A DNA stretch of 64,000 nt, from positions 3,720,001-3,784,000 of the forward strand of contig JAEILZ010000001.1 in NCBI GenBank assembly GCA_018873225.1, in the 5' to 3' direction. The notes under the pieces were generated by a model, which had not been told where the DNA came from, ran no database searches, and saw only the letters and a list, made by a program, of their open reading frames with translations. Made by a program: the position numbers and the translations under genes. This document shows, in pieces, positions 1 through 12,513 of the stretch. This DNA comes from [Phialemoniopsis] sp. UDSM-2020 (taxonomy: Eukaryota > Ascomycota > Sordariomycetes > Thyridiales > Thyridiaceae). Position 1 is the stretch's first letter; each line of letters begins with the position of its first letter.

Positions 1-3000
1 TACGACAGTTTCGCGTCCAAGATTTTCCGGAAGTCGAATCGAAAAATTGCCGTGTTTGACAACTACAAGTCATCTACACTGCAAGAGGTTATTCAAGACT
101 TGGTAGCCAGGAAAGACAAGGGCGAACTCATGCTCGAGGCCAAGGGCTCTGACAACTCATGCAAGACACTCGTCTGTGCCATGTCCACCAAGAGAATGGC
201 CGACCCCCAGATATTCCGTAGCTATGAAGTCGCTGATGACAACTTTCGCAACTGCAAAATTTGGGAGGCCGCTCGGGCAACTTCTGCAGCACCAAAGTAC
301 TTCAAACCGGCGACAATCACAGACTGTTCTGGCCAGAACGAAGACTTTGTCGATGGCGCCATGGGCTACAATAACCCGACTCAGTGGGTACTGTCAGAAT
401 CCGGGGAGAACTTCAACAAATCGAGGAAGCTGGGATGTGTTGTCAGTATTGGAACTGGGACACGCCCCCAGTCATTAGAGAGATCCTCTTTCGGTCTCAA
501 GAACGCAGCGAACGTGATCGGAGCTCTGAAAGCAATCACGACAGACTGTGAAAGCACGCACCGAGCCATGGAGAAGCGGTTCCACGAGTTTCCTGGAACA
601 TATCTCCGATTTACTGTGCCCAATGCCGCCGAACAGGTTGACCTTGACGAATACAAGAAAATAGGAGACCTAAAGGCTTTAACGCGCGATTACCTCGAAC
701 AAGCAACGCAGCAAGCCGAGATCGATCGTATTGTGAACATCCTCATGACAAAGTCCAGCAGCGGCTTGACTATCGGCCATGCATGTCAGTCGTTCCTAGT
801 ACTTTCCAAACATTGCCTTTACATAACTGACGAATCGGCAGGTTCCCTGAGCAAGGCACAGGTTGTGAAGAGTCTTCGTAAAGCTCAGTCACGCGGCCTG
901 TCGAGTCCCTTCTTCACAGGAAGATATCATATCCTTAAGCAGATGAGGTCGTTTTTCCTCAGCGAATCCGAATCTCAGGGACACCGACGGCGCGAGTTCC
1001 TGCTTCATGGCATGGGCGGGGCTGGAAAGACACAGATTTCTCTGAAGTTTGCCGAGATCATGGAAGAGGAGGACCCGTGAGATATTATCTGCCCGAGCCT
1101 GTGCATGCTCCTAGAATGCTGATGAAAGGTGTTATTAGTTCCGTCCTTGTGTTTTGGGTTGATGCTACCGACGAGGTCACCTTGAACCAGAGTTTCAGGA
1201 CCATGGCAGCGACCCTTTTCCCAGATATCAAAGTTGACGATACTTCAATGCAAAGGGTCCTGGCACATTTAGCAGAGACTTCTCAGCGCTGGCTTCTCAT
1301 TTTCGACAATTGTGGTGAGGAATCGATGACGGCATATCTTCCACCGAGGCAGAAAGGGAACGTGATCTACACCAGTCGATTTGATCTCAGGCAACGCTTC
1401 CTGCCTGCAGCGATTGCAGATGTTAACGAGATGGACCTTGATGACGCCATAACGTTGCTCCTGAAGGCGTCGGGTAAAGGACCCGAGTCAGCTTTGCAAC
1501 GGGAGATAGGGCGACCAGTTGCGATGGCACTCGGTCGACTTCCCTTGGCCATTGACCAGGCTGGGGCATACATCCGCACCGAACGCTGCTCCTTGAGCGA
1601 ATATCTCGACGTCTTCCGCAAACAGAAAGGCGTGCTATTACAGGACGCATCCAACACAGGAACAATAGCCGAAAATCTCGCTGTGTATGCCACTTTCGAT
1701 ATCTCATATGATGCTCTAGAGGCCAAGTTCAGAGAAACCAGGCATTCGCCGCAAGGAAGAGCTGCTCAACATGCTCTCCAGATTTTGAGCTTGCTTTGTT
1801 TCTGCCACAACCAAAGTGTAATGAGAAAGATCTTCGAAATGGCCTCAAGGACTCGGTACCAAACGAAGAGGGCAGTCCATTTCCCACTCGGGGGAGGAGA
1901 TCTCTCTTTGGAAGACTTACTTGGTACGGACGCCCAGGGTCACTGGAATCCGAATAATTTTGATCAAGGACGAGATCTCCTCTCCAAATACTCACTCATC
2001 AAGCTTGATGAGACTGGCCAGTTTCTAACCATGCACATACTCGTGCATCACTGGGCCAGGCATAAACAAGAGCTTAAAGGAGCACAACCAGGCAGGGCCG
2101 CGCGAATGGTACTGTTCGATTCTGTGCCACTTGCGGCGTCCTATGATGCGATGGCATATCGGCGAAAACTCACGCCTCATCTTGCGGCTTGCAAGTCGTA
2201 TGTCCGCACAATCGAGCCTGAAACAGAATCGGACATCATGCTGGAGAATGAATACGATAACAAGTTTGCGCGAATCCAACAGGAAGCTGGGATGTGGGAC
2301 TCGGCCGAGAAGACTCTAATGCGAGTGAGACATCGACTGGCTGTCGAATACGGAGAGAGTGATCCTTGGACTGTCGGCGCAATTGAGAGACTGGCCGATG
2401 TATACGAGTGTCAAGGTCGGTACGCAGCTGCAGTGACTCTTCTCCTCGAGGCAAACGAGAGGCGCGGGGGTCATCTACCGGAGGGGAGAGGCGATCCTCG
2501 TGTACTGGGCAACAAAGGTGGCCTAGCACACATGTTCATCCTAATGGGCGAGATGGATGCCGCCGAGCAACTCATGGAGGAGGTCGTTCAGGCGCGTGAC
2601 GAACAGCTCGGCACCAGTCTTGAAAATCCCTGGAGAGTCATGACGGCAAAGTCTGGATTGATGGCGATACGGCAGTCAAAGACCGACCCTGGTCAGGTTG
2701 ATCCCCAAGAACGCCTTGAATGGCGCTTGCAGATGCTCGACAACGCGGTACGACTGCGCGGACCGGATTCGTACGCGGCCATGACTTGCAAAAGGGATCT
2801 GGCCAGCAGCTTGTGCGACGTGGGCGAATATCGCCAAGCGGAAACGCTTCTTATAGAACTGCACAGTTTCTATGTCGAGCTGGGCGGTAAGGATCACCCT
2901 GAGGCCTCGGAAATTGTGAAATCCATGGCCCGTGTCCTTGAAGATCAGGGCCGAGCGGTTGAGGCAGAGACCGTGAGTCGCGCAGCCCTAGTCGGATTCT

Positions 3001-3527
3001 ACAAGAAATTCGGAAAGAAACACTTCAAAACGCTCATGTGTCTATACGATCTCGCATCAGCGATCGGAGGACAGGGTCGTTTCTATGAGAGCCTGAAACT
3101 GCTGGAGAAAGCCCACCAGCTCTTGGAGGTAGAGATGGGCAGCTCTCATACGCTAGCCAAAGAAGCAAAGAAAGTCGTAGAGCAGATGAAAGAGCAACAG
3201 CCACAACTCTGTGAGGACTTGAGCCGGCTCAAGCTAACACGACAGGCTTTGGCAGCAAGTCGGGCCGCCTTGGGGGATGGTGCACCATCCGACATGGAAT
3301 TGCTGATGCCGAACTGGCCCATCGACGACGTGGGCCTGTTCGAATGGATCTACCTTCTGCCTGAGGAGATAAGAACAATCCAGGCCAATTGGCCTGTTGA
3401 TCGCGAACTGTTTTGCCAATCTCTACAAGAGCCCAATATCGACGAGGAGGCTGTAGTAAGAGGCTGGCTACAAAAACAAACGGAAACAGCCATGGAGGCG
3501 CAGATGGCCATTGCCCAACCAGACTAG
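1..3527 (+). CDS. Patatin-NB-ARC-TPR protein (fungal NLR), 5' truncated by window edge
   Basis: The reading frame is open from base 1, so the start lies outside the window. Exons are 1..1076 and 1139..3527. The 62-nt intron (GTGAGA...TTAG, with GCTGAT as branch candidate) removes an in-frame TGA and restores the frame, leaving 1154 codons here. The N-terminal part is the end of a patatin-like phospholipase domain with the Asp motif VDGAMGYNNP near residue 117; the GxSxG nucleophile must lie upstream. An NB-ARC ATPase follows: P-loop GMGGAGKT near residue 338, kinase-2 RWLLIFDN, GNVIYTSR, and a GLPL-like LPLAIDQAGAY. The C-terminal half holds tetratricopeptide-like repeats (for example LADVYECQGRYAAAVTLL). 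This architecture is known from fungal NLR proteins linked to non-self recognition and programmed cell death. The role here is inferred from architecture. The C-terminus ends normally at TAG. Confidence 0.9.
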
Positions 3528-3931
3528 CCACAGAGGTATCGAGGGTAAAGGACCCGTTCTGCGAGGTACTGACCTGCATGGGATTGAGCAGTGGGATAGT
3601 CCTCAATCCAACAACTGACCTGTATGGAATTGGGCAGTGGGATAACCCTCCATTCAACACTCGATACCTGACAGGGTAATCGAAATTTCAGCCTGCAACC
3701 TTTGTAGATCAAATATCAAGGCACACCACCAAATACCGTTCCTATTTCATGACCAAAATATATTGAATTACACGGCAACACCTGAGGTATCTAGGTTGCT
3801 TGGATCCCGGAAGGGAGTCATGGTGTTCATCATGCAGAGCATTTACTGCCCTGCTTCGTCATGCCCAGCCTGCCTGATGCAAATGCAATGTACGCCGACC
3901 TTGTCCCATACCTGCTCACTAGCCCACTCAA
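3528..3931. other. Intergenic, convergent 3' ends
   Basis: This is the 404-bp gap between the NLR stop (+) and the monooxygenase stop (-). Apart from the repeat at 3569-3650 I see no gene. It presumably holds both 3' UTRs. Confidence 0.6.
3569..3650. repeat. Imperfect tandem repeat, two 36-nt copies with 46-nt period
   Basis: Copies at 3569-3604 and 3615-3650 both begin CTGACCTG and share GCAGTGGGATA. They differ at about 5 of 36 positions. They lie 41 nt after the NLR stop codon, probably in its 3' UTR. Confidence 0.7.
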
Positions 3932-6000
3932 TCAAGCCTCATTATCGAGGTACCAAGTCGAGTCAAACGTCTCGTCCAGCTCCTTTGTCGACAGTCCGTT
4001 GCCCAGATACCAAAACCGATTCTTCTTCTTGCCGTTGGTGGTAGCCGATACGTCGTACACGTACTCAAAGTCCTCGCCCCTGAAATTTTGCAGCATGTGG
4101 AAGAAATGGATGCGGCTACCCGGGTGCAGCGCCGTCACGGGGCCGTCGGCGCGCCCGCCTTTGAACCACGATCGGCAGCCCGAGGCGGCCCAGGTCGTGC
4201 GCGGCATGAAGGAGGTGATGTGCTCGAAGTAGTCGTCGACGGCAGACTGGCTAGGTGAGATGGCCTTGATACCCTCAATCTGGCACTTTTTGATGATGCC
4301 AGCCACGTAATTCGCGATGTGTTCTGACAGTGTGAAGACACTGCCATGTCCTATCGGTGCGTTGGGTCCGAGGAAGGCTGTTTGGTGAGACGTTGGTTAG
4401 CATGAGCTGATCAATCGATCCACTGGCAATGGAATTGCTTGCTTGACGTGCTGGCTCGGGTGTAACTTACTAAAATAGTTGGGTAGGCTAGCAACAGCAC
4501 ATGACATGTATGCCCTGGGAGTCTCCTTGCCCCATATGTCCTGCAGGTTGCCGTTGCGGCCTACCAAGGGGAAGCGAGGAGAGAACGATAAGTTGAAGCC
4601 GGTAGCGCAGACGATGGCGTCGACCTTGACCACATCTCCTGATTCCAGCTCGATGCCATCGGGAAGGAACCTCTTGATACCGCCGGTGATAACATCCACG
4701 TTTGGTTTTGATAGCGACGCGAGGTATTGCGGTGCGGGCGTCAACCTCCTGCAGCCCAGCGGGAAATCAGGTATCAGGGTCTTGCATAGCCGCTCATCGC
4801 CGCCGAGCATTTGCGTCATGTATTGTTTGACATGCTGAGTGGCGAAGGCCTGCATGGGGCCATTCTTGAGAACCTGGCCGAGATTTGTGAGCAAGAAATC
4901 CAAGCATATCGGTGTGTAGGTGGTAGATGAACAGAAAAATGACTTACAATCGGAAAGGTGTTGTTGACTTGCTTCTCGATTCCTTTGACAAAGGTACGAT
5001 AGAACTCGGGGTCGGACTTGAACTTCTCGATTTGCTCCGGGGTAAAGTTCTCCTCTTCGTCAATTTTGATTTGGCTTAAGAGTTCCGCAGCACCAGTCAT
5101 GGCAAATGTTGGTATCCTCGGAGGAATGATCCATGTAGGTGAGCGAATGATGTGGACGAGTTTTTGGACGTCTGTACTCAATTAGGTCATATTACGCGCA
5201 GTCTGTCACTTGGGTGGCTTACCTGGCTGCAGTGCCGGCACAATCTGGATGCCGGATGACCCGTTTCCAATCACGGCCACGACCTTATTCTTGTAGTCGA
5301 ACTCCTTGGGCCAGTTGGCGCTGTGAATCAAGTCCCCTTTGAAGTCGTGAAGGCCCTCGACGTCGGGCCATTTCCACTGGCTGTACAGCTGTGAGTTAGC
5401 CAACTGTATCATGGGCATATAATGTACCTCCCTTGGAAGAGAGTAGTTCTCAGATGCTTACTTGAGAATGCCAGAAGCATCAACGAGGAAGTTGGCTCTG
5501 TCAGTGAATTCCTCTCCAGTCTCAAGGTTCACAACGCTGAGCCTCCAGAGTCCTTGGTCCTCCTCCCAGTGCGCCGAAATAACCTTGTGGTTGGTCTTGA
5601 TGGCGTCAAGCATATTCTCATCCTTGCATATTTGACAAAGATAGGCCTCAATCTCCTCAGCCGGCGAGAAGAAATTGGACCATTCTCGGTTTTTTCTCCA
5701 AGAGAATTGGTAGTTGTGACTGGGTATATCACAGCGACAGCCGGGATATCGATTCTCGAGCCATGTGCCACCGACGTCTTCGTTCTTCTCGTAGATGATG
5801 TGTTCGTAGTTCTGGAGCGTCCGGCGGAGAGTACGGATCATGTTGATGCCGCTGGCGCCAGCTCCGATGCCGACGATCCGGACATGTTTGGAGGTACCGA
5901 GCGGCTCCTCTCTTACTGAATAATCACCCATGTCTGCAGGACTTGGTGGAGTAGGAGGAAGTTCGGGGTTGGAATAGGGAGCGAATCTGTCTTGCGCCAT
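3932..6000 (-). CDS. Baeyer-Villiger-type FAD monooxygenase, 589 aa
   Basis: Five exons on the minus strand: 6000..5462, 5380..5223, 5171..4948, 4873..4471, 4377..3932. All four introns (81, 51, 74 and 93 nt) are GT-AG, and joining them gives 590 codons. The protein has an FAD Rossmann motif GIGAGASG (residues 44-51), EKNEDVGGTW, and the exact Baeyer-Villiger fingerprint FxGxxxHxxxWP (FKGDLIHSANWP, residues 193-204). An NADPH Rossmann motif VIGNGSSG follows at about 216-223, and later PDFPLGCRRLTP and CATGF. Such enzymes use NADPH and O2 to insert oxygen next to a carbonyl. The substrate cannot be told from sequence. No biosynthetic gene cluster surrounds it, so a stand-alone catabolic or detoxifying role is my inference. 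The ATG at 6000 is the first in frame. Confidence 0.92.
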
Positions 6001-7748
6001 GGTGACCTAGGCTACTTTATGTACTCTAAGGCAGACAGGTAGGGAGGGGAGGGGAGGATAAAGATGGGATGAATGCAGCCGAGGAGTTTCCTAACAGTCA
6101 CTAGCTTCTTGGACAAGGAGGAAGTGAAGTGGATCAATGGCAATGAATGTGAGAAGGAGGAGCGTCACAAGCTAAGTATTTATCATAGAAAGCACGACAA
6201 GGTTGCTAGTATCAGGACAGACTGAACTCTTGTTGAGTTGCGGCCAGCGGTGGAGATGCAACTGTGGTTCCACGCCGAGCCTGAATAAATGAACAAGAGA
6301 CAAAAGCAAAAGGACACAGCTGAATACATTGATCAGGTCGGCAGCCAATGACGAGAAGCTTCCCGTTGAGAATACGACAGGTTTTGCAAGGGCTCGCAAG
6401 AGAGATATCAACCCCGACTCACCTCGGGATGTGATAGACGGAAACGACCTACCAAACTTGAGTAATGGAACATGGAAGGATGCGAGGCCTTGCTCGGATC
6501 CGGATCTGCGGTTCATACGATCTGCCCTCCCCCACTGGCAAGACTCCTTCAAGACCCCTCCAGCAACAGCTCCGTTGGCTGGTTTACGGAGGGCGAGGTC
6601 GGGGTCAATGGCGGAGATGCGTAGTCCGATCAAAGGTGGTGTATGGCGACTGCCATGTGGTGAGGCGTCTGGGGGCCAGAGACATGCCGTCTGCCACCAC
6701 CTCCGGTCGGCTCGAGAGCTTTTGCAAGCAGAAAGAGTGGAAACGACAGAGGAGTAAGCATAGTAGACAAAAAGGAAAACAGGACAGAGGACCAATTGCT
6801 AGTATTGAAGTGGAATAGAGGCGTCCAGTCGGCCAAAGTGGAAATCGTAAACCATCCAACCACAAGGGCGGAATCCGCGAAGACGGGATCTCTGAGCTTC
6901 TTGGATGCAGATGCGGATTAGTGGCAAATGGGATAGAGGCCTGGGAACAGGGGGCATGCCGTCTGGAAACCTTGCCAGACTTGCTGCTGCACTGGACTTG
7001 TGGACTCTACTTATGGAGTAGACATGTCGGTAGGCAGATCTCGTGGTTGACTTCCTTGATTGAGTCGGAAAATGTCATGTTCTCTCAATCCTGCCAGAAC
7101 TTTAACTGCTTTAAACCTGGCAGTCCGGCAGTAACAAAAGCTTAAGCAGGTGGGTGTGACCCTTGCAGCCCTCCCTGACAGGCTGGCAGTTGCAGCATGC
7201 TAACTTTAGTGCCGACCACAGACAAGCACGCATCCATGCGCATCAGCAGTCGATTGACTTGCTTGATTGGCTCTTCAACGCTCACTCGTGTTAGCAAAGC
7301 CACAAAAGCTTCGTGGACTCGCGCATCTGCGTAAAGCAAAGTACGTACCCGGGCTTAGTCGGCTCGGATTTTAGTGCACTCCAATCCAACCCCAGAAGCT
7401 GTTCAGCTGCCGTCGCCAGGTGCATCAGCCCAGCCCCACGGCGTCTTTGTCCACTGGCAGCGCTCGCCTTGCTCTCAGCAATCCACTGATAAGATTCCGT
7501 CTCAACTGAAAGTCGAGCCCTAGCGGCAGTCAGCATGCTAAATCCCTGCCGGCGCCTCTCACTGGCCGGCCCGTCGAAATTTTTGGTGTGGGGAACGCAG
7601 CGATATTGATCCTCAGTCAATCCTCCAACAAACCTTAACGTTACCTCTTGTGGCTCTTTTCTGCGCAAATCCTGTCTCCGTTCTTTCGAGCCAACATCCA
7701 GCCAAGGAAGGCTGTAGGACGGACGGACCGGGATCAAGTCGCCTCACC
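6001..7748. other. Intergenic region, divergent promoters
   Basis: This 1.75-kb stretch lies between the starts of the monooxygenase (-) and Hpm1 (+). Open frames here are short, low-complexity or overlap antisense, and none shows a recognisable domain or phase-consistent splice sites. It probably carries both promoters and leaders. Confidence 0.5.
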
Positions 7749-8967
7749 ATGGCGTCCTCCTTTTCCTTCTCCTTTGGCGGAGATGACATAGATGACGACT
7801 CTCAGCTGGTGGCGGGCGGCGAGGTTCAGATTGCGCAACCACCAGCGCCACCGCCAAGCGCATTCCCCGTCCAGGGCAAACCGATGCTCCCGCCAACCGA
7901 GCACCCGCTGAGTGAGATGCTGTCAAGGCTGCCGTCCAAGATTGCCTTTAGCACGCTGCCCGTCGAACTGGACGGGGGCGAGACCATCCACCTGCCACGC
8001 CGCGAACTGTGGGACGTCCGTGTGCAGCTCATGGCCGAGGACGATGGCGATGGCGCCCGCACCGAGAGAGGTGCCGAGGAGCTCGAGCCAGGCTTGGGCG
8101 AGCACGACGTCAAGACGGGGATTTACGAGGGCGGCTTCAAGAGCTGGGAGAGCAGCGTCGACCTCGTCAAGGTATTGGCTCAGGAACGCCTCTCCCCCGT
8201 CGCCGCCCTTGCCAACTCCCCTGTCAGGGTGATCGAGGTGAGACACAACCTCTTCTTGCGATCGCCAATGGCCGACGCGTTAAGCTGGGTGCCTTGAGTA
8301 GTGCTGACTGAGATCTTGTTATCTGCAGCTTGGTTGCGGCACGGGACTTCCCTCCTTGGCTCTCTTCCAATGGGCATCTCAAGAGCCTGCCGCTCAGAGG
8401 AGAAACCCATTGTCTCTCCTGCTTGCTGACTACAATCCGTCTGTTCTATACCTCGTGACGCTTCCCAACATCCTTCTTGCTTGGGCCCTACAGCAGCAGG
8501 AGCAGACCCCTGTTCTCAAGGAGGCGCTTGCAGCTGAAGGAGAGCTCGAGCTTACAGAAGAGGTCAAGAGTGCCTTCACTTCGTTCTTGGCTGAACGGCA
8601 AATATTCCTCTCCTTCCTCTCCGGAGGCTGGTCAGAAGATTTTGTCAAGCTTATCTACAGCCCAGAAGTTCTACCGCAGGTCTTTGCACAGTCTGATGTG
8701 GTGGTCTTAGGTGCGGAGACCATCTACTCCCCCTTTGCCCAAAACCTATTCTCCGATATTCTACTGTCAGTGCTCCAGAAGGAGCGAAATGAACGACCAA
8801 GCCACAACGCTGCATCGATCGTGGCTGCCAAGAGACTTTACTTTGGTGTAGGGGGCTCACTTGATGACTTTGTCGACAAGATGAGAGCATCGGGGGCGAC
8901 GGTCAATGAGCTACGAGAGGAGACAGAGGGCGTCCGCCGCGGCGTGGTCCAATGCCTCCTATCATAG
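7749..8967 (+). CDS. hpm1: Histidine protein methyltransferase Hpm1 (METTL18 family), 375 aa
   Basis: Exons are 7749..8237 and 8329..8967. The 91-nt intron (GTGAGA...CTGCAG, phase 0) is needed to rebuild the SAM-binding motif: VIE plus LGCGTGLPSLALF. Other family signatures are KSWESSVDLVKVL just before motif I, and LADYNPSVLYLVTLPN (post-I region). The length matches the yeast enzyme. Family knowledge: Hpm1/METTL18 methylates a histidine in ribosomal protein L3 (uL3) and affects ribosome assembly and translation. The start ATG at 7749 (context ACCATGG) is preferred over upstream non-ATG extensions because the protein then begins with the family's short phenylalanine-rich acidic N-terminus (MASSFSFSFGGDDI). 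Confidence 0.93.
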
Positions 8968-11761
8968 TCGACATTGAGACTCAAGCCGACTATTTCAGCA
9001 GGCATTCACACCCCCGAGACGCAATCCGTGCACGGCTACCCATACATGCTACGATTCTGACTGTCCCTTGGCTTCGTTGATTAAAAAGCCTTGATACGTC
9101 ACGCAATGAGGATTTTGTTCTGCCTTGCATCAACTTGTAGTACCTCGACGCTAGAAGGCACATTTGTTAACGTCCCGTCGTTGACACCAGATCATCTAAT
9201 ACCGTGTCCAACGGATGAAGGATAGATCTGAGAAGCCGAGAAGTCAATGGCTCTTCGAAGTCGAGATCTATCCGCAACCATACGGATGTTCTCCAACAAC
9301 GCCTGGATGCCAAAAGTGACATTGCATCATGAGCATCGGCTCATGGAAAACGACGCGGCGGCGAGCCAAGCGTCAACCGTTGCTGCTGGGCGACTTGCCA
9401 CAGGCTTCACTCGGTCAGGAGGCTCACTTGAAAAGCAAAATACAATTACATGTCAAGGAGGCGAAGCAGTCGATACCCATATAGATATGAACGCATCCCA
9501 AAAACGATATTTTCAATGTCTTTGCCCAAGCTTTACAAGAGAGTATGCCATGTGCATCAACACCAGGACTGAAATCGTATTTACTGGGTCGACGGGTACC
9601 GTAAAGCGGGTTGAAGGAAGCTTGAATCCCACAGTGCTGATCATAACGGCATTTGGAAAGAAGCTTAAAGCTGCCAGGACGTCATAAGCTGACGGTGCTT
9701 GATGAGCTCTAGCCCGCTTGTCTTGCCGCCTCTATTCGAGGCACTCTTGTCACGTTTCACAAGGCCAGTAAGGGGCCGACTGCGACAGCCGTGCCTCAGT
9801 CGGTTTGGTGTTGAGAGGCTCAACCCGCCGCCGGAGGTCCTCGGGCAGCGTGAGCCGCGGGCTTGCGACAGACAAGGGGGCGGATATTGCCAAGACATTT
9901 GCTGTGGAGTGAAGCGAGATCTTTCTTCAGTGGGACCTCTTCGACCCAGCCTGTCACCTGTGTCACCGCGTGCGTGGTGCAGAAGAAAGAAGCCGTCGAT
10001 CACCTGCGAAAAGACCCTGTGGGTTTGACATGTGTAGCTTCCTTGTTTTGTGGATGACCACTCTCTTAGCTTGGGATTTTCCTTGACGAGGACAGAAGTG
10101 GTACAATACGGGCCAAGCTCCCTGAAAGCACTCCTTGGTCAACCCTCAGGTTTTAACGAGATGCAGACCTGGGGGAGAATCATGCGCTCATCGATCATTG
10201 TGCCCTGCTAGAAGCATTTAGGCAACGGTCAAGACGCCAATTGCGGCGACAGCGTCCATGTGCCCCCAGTGCTGATGCAGGTACGGGCCCTGACCGGCCC
10301 ACAAGGGTCGCATTAGGCCCATAGCAATCTTGAGTCGGGGAATGAGCTTGCAGTGCCCAGAGTCTGCGCATTCTTTTCTTCAATAATTGGCGTGTATCTT
10401 ACTCAATACAAAGATTGGACCTGGGCGAGGCTCTCTCGAATGCTCGTGGTAGTACAAATATCATTCGTAGAATGGGACAATTCAGGAAAGGGGGACGGGA
10501 AACGTGATCAACTGCCCGTCATGATGGTGCGTACGACATGGCCAACAATTGAATGCGGCAGGGATCTCCCGAAGCAGCCGCGATGATGTCTGCCGGTTAC
10601 ATCAGAGGGCCAACATTGTCAATTCTCATTGCCACCATGTTGGCTGCTTCTCTTTTGAACTGACGGCGCTTCACATCACGGGAAGCCCTGTTGCTATTGG
10701 CTTGGCTTTGTTGACCAATGCGCGGTCCATGGTGAAATGGATCTTCAGTTTGTTGGTTCTGACATGACGATGTAGGCATTCCCAAGTGGCCCAAGACGGT
10801 CTGGAATGTTAGGGCGTGTTGAAACAGACCGTGGCTTAGACAGGCCACGCAACGGGCGGCGTCTACCGTTGGCAGCTAATACGGGAAACCAGCTGAGTCT
10901 ATTATGGGTGCGGAACGGCTTGATTGACCATGGTTTTTTGACACCACCACCAATTCCTCCCGTCCAAGCGAATAACAAGTCTGGTGTCGGGCAGTTGGGA
11001 AGCCAGTTTGAATCCCGGGAGAGGCCTAGGCTGGTTCGGGCCTCTCCTCGACGCTAAGACCCAAGAATCAATTGGCGCCGGTCTCTCAGCGTCTCCAGGT
11101 CTCCGTGTGTGTGCTTCTTGTGAGTTCCCCTGCTCCCCTGCGTCGCCCCCCCGATATTAGCGTAAATTATCACAGGCCCCAGTGGCGCACTAGACCCGAA
11201 AGGCATCACCTTGGAGTCGGCTCGAGTCGATTCTGGGCTTGTGTTGCTGGGTTCTCCAAAATTGCTATGTAACGGGGGCCACGGAACGCATACAACAATC
11301 TCACTTTAACCCGGCTTCCCTTTTTTCCCTCCTTCACCACCCTCGCTCACATCCATTTCCCCTGCTCGTCAGAAAGAAGCCCTTTTCAGTTCTTCATCAC
11401 GCTCGCTCTTGTCTCTACGACACTTTCTAGTCTTTCTATCAACTTTTTGTAATCCGTACACCAACAAACAACCATCTCGTGTAAGTACCAGTCTGCGCGA
11501 CAGTACCTTCAGGTCAGCACCCGTACCTGAGCATTGTCCTCCCGAATCGCCTGGAATCTGGCTGTGACGTGGACTGTCTATCCGCTTCGACATCCATACA
11601 TTCCAGCTCCTCGCGCATTCATATCACCTTCACTTGACCTCCAATTTGACACTCAATCTACTTTGACGACTTGATCTCACTCCCTCTCTTCGCGCATCCA
11701 AACTATCACCAAAGCTCCTCTCTGACAACCTACAGCTTTCAGACAAAAGTAATCCGTCAAA
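8968..11761. other. Long intergenic region with leader of the GPI protein gene
   Basis: These 2.8 kb contain no convincing gene. The longest ATG frame (9247-9687, 146 codons) has no recognisable domain. The last 500 bp are very pyrimidine-rich, typical of a fungal promoter and 5' leader, and include a likely 5'-UTR intron at 11481-11735. Confidence 0.5.
11481..11735 (+). other. Probable 5'-UTR intron of the GPI protein gene
   Basis: A consensus donor GTAAGT at 11481 pairs with CTGAC (branch) and CCTACAG ending at 11735, just 26 nt before the ATG at 11762. The flanks are C/T-rich leader sequence. This is inferred from consensus sites only; no transcript data are available. Confidence 0.45.
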
Positions 11762-12513
11762 ATGAAGTTCTCCACCGCCGCCATTTTCGCAGTCATTGCT
11801 GCCATCGCTGAGGCCAAGGTCCAGTTCACCAACTCCAACTATGAGATCACCGAGGGTGAGCCCTTCACCCTGAAGTGGTCCGGCGCCGAGGGTCCCGTCA
11901 CCATCACCCTCAAGAACGGCGCCGAAACCAATCTGAAGGATGTCGAGGTCATCGACTGTAAGCTCCGACCCCCAATGCGCGACGCGGCATCGCAATTCTA
12001 GCTCTGTCCCATATACTGACTATGCTCTCTCCCGTCTCAGCCTCCGACTCGGGCACTTCCTTCACCTGGACCCCCAAGAACCTCCCCTCGGGCACCTACG
12101 CCTTTGAGATCAAGGACGGCTCTGGCACCCCCAACTACTCCCCTCAGTTCACCTACGAGGGCACCGGCAGCATCTCCACGAGCGCTAGCTCCTCTGCCTC
12201 CAAGACCTCGAGCTCGGCCAGCAGCTCCTCGACCAGCGCCAGTGTCACCAGCACCAGCACCAGCTCCTCCGCCTCTAGCACCAGCTCTTCCACCTCCTCC
12301 ACCAGCAGCAGCTCCAGCAGCTCCAGGAGTAAGTCTCACTCCATCTTTTGCGCGTGAATCGCGACTGACTTTGATTCTTCTACAGCTTCTTCGAGCACCT
12401 CTTCCACCTCTAGCCCCACCAGCAGGCCCAACAACACCAACGACAGCCAGAACCTCAAGTCTCCCCTGGCTCTCCTCCTCCTCACCGTTGGCGCCCTCGT
12501 CTTCTTCCACTAA
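11762..12513 (+). CDS. Ser/Thr-rich GPI-anchored cell wall protein, Kre9/Knh1-like domain, 203 aa
   Basis: Exons are 11762..11957, 12041..12328 and 12386..12513 (introns 83 and 57 nt, both phase 1). A signal peptide of about 18 residues (MKFSTAAIFAVIAAIAEA) is followed by a Kre9/Knh1-like beta-sandwich domain (VQFTNSNYEITEGEPFTLKW, GPVTITL, SFTWTPKNLPSGTYAFEI). Next is a roughly 90-residue Ser/Thr tract, expected to be O-mannosylated, and a hydrophobic C-terminus (LALLLLTVGALVFF) typical of a GPI-attachment signal. It probably sits in the plasma membrane or wall. The family's biochemical role is not well defined. The third exon is essential because it carries the GPI signal; without it the frame ends early at 12357. 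Heavy use of C-ending Ser codons makes long open frames on other strands, which are shadows. Confidence 0.88.

Noticed and set aside
6172..6795. 207-codon minus-strand frame upstream of the monooxygenase
   Set aside because: Ser/Leu/Arg-rich low-information sequence with no motif; likely promoter and leader DNA.
9247..9687. ATG frame of 146 codons
   Set aside because: No recognisable motif, no neighbouring phase-matched exons, and composition not clearly protein-like. It could be a real orphan gene but I cannot support it.
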